Source of the DNA: Deltaproteobacteria bacterium
Lineage (GTDB): Bacteria; Desulfobacterota; Binatia; UTPRO1
Reading direction: 5' to 3'
Length of the DNA stretch: 64,000 bases
Assembly (NCBI GenBank): GCA_020848745.1
Contig: JADLHM010000098.1
Span: 1 to 64,000, forward strand
Below are positions 58,605 to 64,000 of the stretch, in pieces. Position 1 is the first letter of the stretch, and every line of letters starts with the position of its first letter. The notes under the pieces are model-generated. The model was given only the letters and a program-made list of their open reading frames with translations, made no database searches and was not told where the DNA came from. A program made the translations under genes and the position numbers.

Positions 58605-60605
58605 ATGGTCGACCTCGGCCTGCTAGCGCTCCGCCTGGCGTTCGTCGGCGGACTCTACGCCGTACTGACCGCGGTCTACGGCGCGTGGGCGCGGCGTCCG
58701 GCATATGCCCGCTCGGCCCGGCACGCGGCGTACGCGGTTCACGCACTCGTCGCCGTCGCGGCGGCCGTGCTCTGGCACGCGCTCCTCACGGCCAACTTCT
58801 CGCTCGAGTACGTCGCGTCGTACGCGTCCTCGACGCTCTCGCTGCCCTATCGGATCGCGGCCCTGTGGGGCGGTCAGGCGGGATCGTTGCTCTTCTGGGT
58901 GCTCATCCTGACGACGATGAGCACGGTGGTGCATCTCCAGAATCGCGACCGCAACGCCGCGCTCATGCCGTACGTCACGGCCACGTTGATGACGATCGCC
59001 GTGTTCTTCCTGGCGCTCCTCGTTTTCGTCACGAGCCCGTTCGAGCGGCTGCCGGTGCCGGCGGCCGAGGGCGCCGACCTGAACCCGCTCCTGCAGAACT
59101 ACTGGATGCTCATCCATCCGCCGTCGTTGTATCTCGGGTACGTCGGTTGCTCGGTGCCGTTCGCCTTCGCGATCGCGGCGCTCGTGACGGGACGGCTCGG
59201 CGACGTGTGGATCAGGACCACGCGCCGGTGGACGCTCTTCGCGTGGTTCTTCCTCACGCTCGGCAACATGCTCGGTGCGCGGTGGGCGTACGAAGAGCTC
59301 GGTTGGGGCGGGTATTGGGCATGGGATCCCGTGGAGAACGCGGCGTTCATGCCATGGCTCTCGTGCACCGCGTTCCTGCACTCGGTGATGATCCAGGAAA
59401 AGAAGAACATGCTGAAGATGTGGAACATGGTGCTCGTGCTCCTCACCTTCTGCCTCACGATCTTCGGCACGTTCCTCACGCGCAGCGGCGTCGTCTCGTC
59501 GGTGCACTCGTTCACGCAATCGGGTCTCGGGCCGTTCTTCGTCGCGTTCCTGCTGGGCGTCATCGTGGTCGTGAGCGGACTCGTGATCTGGCGCCGCCCG
59601 CTGCTCCGCGGCGAGAACGAGATCGACTCGTTCCTGTCGCGCGAGGCGTCCTTCCTCTTCAACAATCTCCTGCTCGTCGGGATCGCCTTCGCGACCTTCT
59701 GGGGCACGATCTTTCCCGTGATCTCGGAGGCCGTGCGCGGCATCAAGATCACGGTCGGGCCCCCCTTCTTCAACAAGGTGAACGCGCCCCTCGGGCTCGC
59801 GCTCCTCTTCATGACCGGGGTCGGACCGGTCATCGCGTGGCGCCGCGCGAGCGCCCGCAAGCTGCGCCGGAGCTTCGCGGCTCCGCTCGGCGTCGGATTC
59901 GTCACGGGCGCGGTGATCTTCGCCGCCGGATGGCGCAACTACTACGCCGTCGTGTGCTTTTCGCTGGCGGCTTTCGTGCTGGCGACGATCCTCATGGAGT
60001 TCTATCGCGGGACGCGAGCGCGCCAGGCGTTGATGGGCGAGCCCGCGCCGCGGGCGCTCGCGAACCTGGTCGGGAAGAACCGCCGACGCTACGGCGGCTA
60101 CGTGATCCACGTCGGCGTCGTGATGGTGTTCATCGGTGTCGCGGCGTCGTCGGCGTTCCGGCTCGAGGAGCAGGAGACGATCCGCAAGGGCGACGTCGTG
60201 CAGGTGGGGTCGTTCACGCTGACGTACAAGGACATCCACTTCACGGACGATCCCCACTATTCCTCGATGCTGGCGGAGATCGCGGTCGCCAAGGACGGCG
60301 CGCCGGTCGGGACGCTCTTCCCGGAGAAGCGCTTCTACAAGAAGCAGCAGCAACCGACGACGGAGGTCGCCCTTCGCAGTACGCTCGTGGAGGATCTCTA
60401 TCTCGTGCTCGGCAGCTACGACGAGGCGACCGGGCTCATGACGATGATCGTCTTCGTCAATCCGCTGGTGAACTGGTTGTGGATCGGGGGCCTGGTCATG
60501 GTCCTCGGCACCGTCATCGTGATGTCGCCGACGGCCGCTGAGCGGCGCGCGCTTGCGGCGGCGCTCGCGGTCGAGGATCGCGGCCTCGAGGCCGCGCTGC
60601 GGTGA
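58605..60605 (+). CDS. ccmF: Cytochrome c heme lyase CcmF
   Basis: 666 residues, about fifteen membrane helices. The tryptophan-rich WWD motif is WGGYWAWDPVENAAFMPW, and the large C-terminal periplasmic domain with the VGSFTLTYKDI segment is present. It attaches heme to apocytochromes with CcmH. Ends in a GTGA overlap with the CcmH gene. Confidence 0.95.
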   Translation: MVDLGLLALRLAFVGGLYAVLTAVYGAWARRPAYARSARHAAYAVHALVAVAAAVLWHALLTANFSLEYVASYASSTLSLPYRIAALWGGQAGSLLFWVLILTTMSTVVHLQNRDRNAALMPYVTATLMTIAVFFLALLVFVTSPFERLPVPAAEGADLNPLLQNYWMLIHPPSLYLGYVGCSVPFAFAIAALVTGRLGDVWIRTTRRWTLFAWFFLTLGNMLGARWAYEELGWGGYWAWDPVENAAFMPWLSCTAFLHSVMIQEKKNMLKMWNMVLVLLTFCLTIFGTFLTRSGVVSSVHSFTQSGLGPFFVAFLLGVIVVVSGLVIWRRPLLRGENEIDSFLSREASFLFNNLLLVGIAFATFWGTIFPVISEAVRGIKITVGPPFFNKVNAPLGLALLFMTGVGPVIAWRRASARKLRRSFAAPLGVGFVTGAVIFAAGWRNYYAVVCFSLAAFVLATILMEFYRGTRARQALMGEPAPRALANLVGKNRRRYGGYVIHVGVVMVFIGVAASSAFRLEEQETIRKGDVVQVGSFTLTYKDIHFTDDPHYSSMLAEIAVAKDGAPVGTLFPEKRFYKKQQQPTTEVALRSTLVEDLYLVLGSYDEATGLMTMIVFVNPLVNWLWIGGLVMVLGTVIVMSPTAAERRALAAALAVEDRGLEAALR

Positions 60606-61003
60606 AGAACGCCACGCAAACCGAGATCGAGGAGGCACTGACCTGCCAGTGCGGTTGCGGGCTCACCGTGCACAGCTGCAACCACGTGCAATGCCCGTCC
60701 GGCATTCCGCTGAAGCGGGAGATCGCGGCGCAGCTCGGCGAAGGAAGGACGCGCGCCGAGGTGCTGGCGTACTTCTCCACGAAGTACGGCGAGAAGATCC
60801 TCTCGGCGCCGACCACGACGGGCTTCAATCTCGTCGCGTGGGTCACGCCGTTCGCGGCGGTGCTGGTCGCCGGGGCCGTGATCGTGGTCGTGTCGCGGCG
60901 ATGGCGGCGACCGCCGACCGTGCCTCCGCCCTCCAGGCCGGCGCCGATCGACGAGGCGCGCCGCGCGCGCCTCGAGGCCGAGCTCGGCCGGTTCGACGCG
61001 TGA
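60602..61003 (+). CDS. ccmH: CcmH/CycL-type thiol protein (variant)
   Basis: 133 residues. The redox region is unusual: LTCQCGCGLTVHSCNHVQC (Cys15, 17, 19, 26, 31) replaces the normal LRCxxCQ. There is no obvious N-terminal signal peptide; the only membrane helix is at ~67-91, so the N-terminus must cross the membrane by itself (N-out). GTG start overlaps ccmF. Assigned to CcmH from motif, gene order and the flanking sequence LKREIAAQLGEG. Confidence 0.8.
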   Translation: MKNATQTEIEEALTCQCGCGLTVHSCNHVQCPSGIPLKREIAAQLGEGRTRAEVLAYFSTKYGEKILSAPTTTGFNLVAWVTPFAAVLVAGAVIVVVSRRWRRPPTVPPPSRPAPIDEARRARLEAELGRFDA

Positions 61004-61013
61004 GCCGACGGCC

Positions 61014-61298
61014 GTGAGCGCGTTGGTCTACCTCGTCGGACTGGTCGTGATCGCGAGCGTCGCGGCGGCGATCGCCTGGCCGCTGCTGCGTCCTTCCGTT
61101 GCGGGTTCGGCGGGGCCCGTCGGCGATCCCGAGCGCTATCGGTGGGAGAAGGAGAAGGAGCTCGCGTACGCCGCCATCAAGGAGGCGGACTTCGACCTGC
61201 AGATGGGAAAGCTCTCGACCGAGGACCACGCGGCGATACGCGACACGTACGAGGCCCGCGCGCTCGCGGCCCTCGCGGCGCTCGAGAGGTTCGGGTGA
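61014..61298 (+). CDS. CcmI-like small membrane protein
   Basis: 94 residues: one N-terminal membrane helix, then a charged helix AAIKEADFDLQMGKLSTEDH, similar to the first part of CcmI/CycH-type apocytochrome chaperones but without TPR repeats. GTG start; its stop overlaps ccmA (GTGA). Confidence 0.65.
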   Translation: MSALVYLVGLVVIASVAAAIAWPLLRPSVAGSAGPVGDPERYRWEKEKELAYAAIKEADFDLQMGKLSTEDHAAIRDTYEARALAALAALERFG

Positions 61299-62014
61299 CC
61301 GATGCCGATCGTGCCGCGGTGATCGCCGCGGATGCCGTCGGCAAGGCGTTCGGTCGGACCGTCGTGCTGCGCGACGTGACCCTTCGGATCGACGCGGGCG
61401 ACGCGGTCGCGGTCTTCGGACCGAACGGCGCGGGAAAGAGCACCATGCTCCGCCTGTTCGCCGGCCTCATGGCGCCCACGAGCGGGAGGCTGCGGGTGTT
61501 CGACGTGACGGGTCCGGATCCGGCCGTACGGCGTCGGGTCGGCCTGGTCGCCCACCAGAGCTTCCTCTATCCGGACCTCACGGCGCGGGAGAACCTGCGC
61601 TTCTACGCCCGCATGTTCGGGCTCGGCGATGCGGACGAGCGCGTCCGGATCTGGCTCGAGCGCGTGGCGCTCACGGAGGCGGGTGCGCGGCCGGTCCGAC
61701 TCTTCTCGCGCGGCATGGAGCAGCGGCTCGCGCTCGCGCGCGCGCTCATCCACGATCCGGATCTCGTGATCCTCGACGAGCCGTGGACCGGACTCGACGC
61801 CGCGGCCGCGGACTGGCTCGCCGACCTGCTCCGCGAGCTCCGCGATCGCGGCCGCACCATCGTGGTCGCCACGCACGACTTCCGGCGCGGCGTCGACGTC
61901 GCGACGCGCGTGTTGATCGTGCACCGGGGACGGGTCGCGTGGGACGGTCCGGTCCCGACCGTGGCCGCGCTCGACGGGGTCTATCGGCAGGTGACGGGGG
62001 CGGTCGCCGCATGA
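61295..62014 (+). CDS. ccmA: Heme exporter ATPase CcmA
   Basis: About 239 residues, GTG start overlapping the upstream stop. Walker A GPNGAGKST, signature LFSRGMEQRLALARAL and Walker B LVILDEP are present. It drives release of holo-CcmE with CcmB and CcmC. Confidence 0.93.
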   Translation: MTDADRAAVIAADAVGKAFGRTVVLRDVTLRIDAGDAVAVFGPNGAGKSTMLRLFAGLMAPTSGRLRVFDVTGPDPAVRRRVGLVAHQSFLYPDLTARENLRFYARMFGLGDADERVRIWLERVALTEAGARPVRLFSRGMEQRLALARALIHDPDLVILDEPWTGLDAAAADWLADLLRELRDRGRTIVVATHDFRRGVDVATRVLIVHRGRVAWDGPVPTVAALDGVYRQVTGAVAA

Positions 62015-62673
62015 GCGCCGCATGGCGGATCCTGCACAAGGATCTCGTACTCGAGCTTCGGACGCGCGAGGCGCTTTCCGGTCTCGTGGTCCTCATGCTG
62101 CTCGTGCTGCTGACGTTCACCTTCGCGATGGATCCCGAAGGCGCGGCCAACGCCGCTCCCGCCGTTCAGTGGGTGACGTTCGTCTTCGCCGGCCTCATGG
62201 CGATCCAGCGCGCGTTCCTCCTCGAGCGCGAGAACGGCGCGTGGTACGGCCTCCTGCTCTGTCCCATCGACCGCGGCGCCATCTTCGTCGCGAAGATGGC
62301 GAGCAACGTGATCGTGCTCGGCCTCGCGCAGGTCGTGCTGATGGCCTTGCTGGCCTTGCTGCTCGGCGCGTCGGTCCTCGCGGCGCCCGCCGCCGTGCTC
62401 TTCGTGAACCTTCTCGGGCTCATCGGCTTCGCGGCGCTCGCGACGTTGTTCGCGGCGATCTCGGTGCGTCTGCGGGCACGCGAGATGATGCTGCCGCTCT
62501 TGGTGTTGCCGCTCCTGGTCCCGCTCGTGATCTGCGCCGTGGAGGCGAGCCGCGTCGTCATGAGCGGCGGCAGCCTCGCGAGTGCCGGCGCGTGGCTCCG
62601 CGTGCTCGCGGCCTTCGACGTCATCTTCAGCGTCGCCGGATGGATGGTCTTCGAACATGTGGTGCAGGAATGA
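62011..62673 (+). CDS. ccmB: Heme exporter permease CcmB
   Basis: 220 residues with six membrane helices and the CcmB-type LLERENGAWYGLLLCPIDRGAIFVAK loop. Overlaps ccmA and ccmC by ATGA at both ends. Membrane partner of CcmA. Confidence 0.92.
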   Translation: MSAAWRILHKDLVLELRTREALSGLVVLMLLVLLTFTFAMDPEGAANAAPAVQWVTFVFAGLMAIQRAFLLERENGAWYGLLLCPIDRGAIFVAKMASNVIVLGLAQVVLMALLALLLGASVLAAPAAVLFVNLLGLIGFAALATLFAAISVRLRAREMMLPLLVLPLLVPLVICAVEASRVVMSGGSLASAGAWLRVLAAFDVIFSVAGWMVFEHVVQE

Positions 62674-63380
62674 GCGCGCCAGCTTCCTCCGTGCCGGTCG
62701 TCGATCGCGTGCTGCCGATCGCCAGCACGCTCGCCATGCTGGCGGCGCTCTGGTGCGTCTTCGTGTACGTGCCGAACGAGCGCATGCAGGGCGCCGTGCA
62801 GCGCATCTTCTACTTCCACGTGAACTCGGCGTGGGCTGCCTTCCTCGGCTTCTTCGTGGCCGCGGGCGCGAGCGGTCTCTTTCTGTGGCGAGGCCGCCTC
62901 GAGCACGACCGGGTGGCGGTGGCGGCGGTCGAGGTCGGCATGCTGTTCTGTACGATGGTCCTCGTCACCGGTCCGATCTGGGCGCGGCCGATCTGGGGCG
63001 CGTGGTGGACCTGGGATCCGCGACTCACGATGACGGTCATTCTGTGGACGATCTACGCCGTGTATCTGGTGCTGCGATCGAGTGCCCGCGAGGATCCGCA
63101 GATCGCGCGCTATGCCGCCGTGCTCGCGGTGGTCGGGGTGCTCGACGTGCCGCTCATCCAGGTCTCCGTGCGTCTGTGGCGCGGCATGCACCCGTCGGTG
63201 ATCTCCGCGCCCGCGAACAAGGGTGGTCTCGAGGATCCACGCATGGTGGTCGCGCTGCTGGTCACGATGGTCGCGTTCATGTTGCTGTTCGTGTGGCTTC
63301 TGCGGCTGCGCTGCGAGGGCCTGCGCTTGCGCGACGAGTTGCACGATCTGGAGGATCGCGTGGAGGAGGTCGCCCGATGA
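62670..63380 (+). CDS. ccmC: Heme handling protein CcmC
   Basis: 236 residues, six membrane helices. The WWD motif is WGAWWTWDPRLT, with flanking His residues in FYFHVNSAW and GMHPSV. CcmC loads heme onto CcmE. ATGA overlap with ccmD. Confidence 0.93.
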   Translation: MSAPASSVPVVDRVLPIASTLAMLAALWCVFVYVPNERMQGAVQRIFYFHVNSAWAAFLGFFVAAGASGLFLWRGRLEHDRVAVAAVEVGMLFCTMVLVTGPIWARPIWGAWWTWDPRLTMTVILWTIYAVYLVLRSSAREDPQIARYAAVLAVVGVLDVPLIQVSVRLWRGMHPSVISAPANKGGLEDPRMVVALLVTMVAFMLLFVWLLRLRCEGLRLRDELHDLEDRVEEVAR

Positions 63381-63535
63381 GCGCTACGGATCGGTTCTGG
63401 TTCCTGTTCGCCGCCTACGGCGCGATCTGGATCCTGCTGGCGGTGTTCCTGATGCACCTCGGCCGCCGCCATCGGGCGCTCGAACGGGAGTTGCGGGACC
63501 TCGAGTCCCGGGTGCCCCCACGATCCGCGCTCTGA
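63377..63535 (+). CDS. ccmD: CcmD-like small membrane protein
   Basis: 52 residues, one membrane helix (FWFLFAAYGAIWILLAVFL) and a charged tail ERELRDLESR. Size, position after ccmC and tail charge match CcmD, which stabilises the CcmABC-CcmE complex. Last gene of the ccm run. Confidence 0.8.
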   Translation: MSATDRFWFLFAAYGAIWILLAVFLMHLGRRHRALERELRDLESRVPPRSAL

Positions 63536-63623
63536 CGAGTTCCCGCCGCGGTCCCGACGGACCGCATGCGACGAAATCGGCGACCGTTACGCGAATGACA
63601 GTGCAAGCGCGTTGCCGGGTGCG

Positions 63624-63651
63624 CGCGCGCGCGCCCAGGGGGCGCGCGCGC
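63624..63651 (+). terminator. Strong GC hairpin after the ccm operon
   Basis: CGCGCGCGCGCCC (about 63624-63636) pairs over 12 bp with GGGCGCGCGCGCC (about 63640-63651) around a 3-nt loop, ~90 bp after the ccmD stop. No T-run. Likely ends the ccm transcript. Confidence 0.5.
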
Positions 63652-63740
63652 CGACCTTCGTGAGGTTTCCCGGTGGTTTCGGATCGCGATTCCGAGGCGC
63701 GTTGCCAGGCCACTGGCATGTCGCTTGCTGAATACCGGCC

Positions 63741-64000
63741 GTGCGGCGCGTCGTGTCTCGAGGCCTCCGGTCGGCGGATGCCTCTCCGGACCAACCGACC
63801 GCGGTTGCCGAGCTCGAAGCCTCCGACCTCCAGGCCATCAATCACTGGCTCTGCGAGACACGCTGGCGCACCGGGCTGACCGTCGCGATCGCGATGCCGG
63901 CCATCGGATACCTCGGCGGGGTCGCGATGCGGTGGTTGCCCGTGACCCTCGTATGCGTCGCGACCGCCTGCCTCAGCCCGGTCTATCGGCGGATGATGGC
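63741..64000 (+). CDS. Start of a membrane protein gene (cut by window edge)
   Basis: An in-frame run from GTG 63741 (or GTG 63753) reads VRRVVSRGL... then a soluble stretch and two apolar helices (LTVAIAMPAIGYLGGVAM, LVCVATACLSPVY) and is still open at the window end. It resembles the N-terminus of a membrane sensor or enzyme, but the family cannot be told from ~86 residues. Confidence 0.5.
   Translation, partial: MRRVVSRGLRSADASPDQPTAVAELEASDLQAINHWLCETRWRTGLTVAIAMPAIGYLGGVAMRWLPVTLVCVATACLSPVYRRMM

Noticed and set aside
1-64000. Insertion sequences, prophage or integrase genes
   Set aside because: No transposase, integrase or phage structural motif was recognised on either strand.

Overview
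The window is very GC-rich, densely packed bacterial DNA from a Gram-negative organism: it carries lpxA, LptF/LptG-type permeases and a complete-looking Ccm cytochrome c maturation operon. F420-type luciferase-like oxidoreductase, acyl-CoA dehydrogenase pairs, CaiB-type CoA transferase, a Cys-type CcmE and large secreted proteins with lineage-specific cysteine/helix modules suggest an uncultured deltaproteobacterial-grade lineage (Binatota/Desulfobacterota-like). That placement is inference; no rRNA or tRNA gene is visible.

Layout. 0-0.6 kb: start of thiC (cut by the window edge) behind a TPP riboswitch. 0.7-9.8 kb: lipid/acyl-CoA metabolism (CoA transferase, LLM oxidoreductase, TetR, a two-subunit acyl-CoA dehydrogenase), with rmuC and a membrane glycosyltransferase. 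9.8-22.2 kb: four secreted proteins, three of them very large, built from cysteine modules, TP-rich linkers, Ig-like and beta-helix domains, a glycine-rich tract and RTX-type repeats. 22.4-26.9 kb: small enzymes, a sulfotransferase/DUF1214 deletion scar, a MATE exporter and a zinc alcohol dehydrogenase.

27.0-43.7 kb is the most interesting region: a putative sphingolipid island. It holds a serine palmitoyltransferase-like enzyme, a CerR-like reductase, a bacterial ceramide synthase-like GNAT protein, a diacylglycerol/ceramide-kinase-like protein, a Tam41-like cytidylyltransferase, a LicC-like nucleotidyltransferase, a CDP-alcohol phosphatidyltransferase, a DEGS-type sphingolipid delta4-desaturase, an LpxO-like dioxygenase, a LptF/LptG pair, an MsbA-like ABC exporter, a methyltransferase and an ELM1-family protein. 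Together they could make a desaturated, possibly hydroxylated, ceramide, attach a phospho-headgroup and export it.

43.7-53.4 kb: mixed metabolism (aspartic protease-like, NUDIX, SRPBCC, an orphan SucC-like protein, an autoregulated TetR next to a RetSat/phytoene-desaturase-like enzyme with a shared palindromic operator, HAD phosphatase, dienoyl-CoA isomerase, glpX, queE). 53.5-58.1 kb: DsbA-like isomerase, RNase E/G, an RRM RNA-binding protein that appears to start at ATT, yacG and lpxA. 58.2-63.5 kb: an eight-gene ccmE-F-H-I-like-A-B-C-D operon with a cysteine-type CcmE. The window ends in the beginning of a membrane protein gene.
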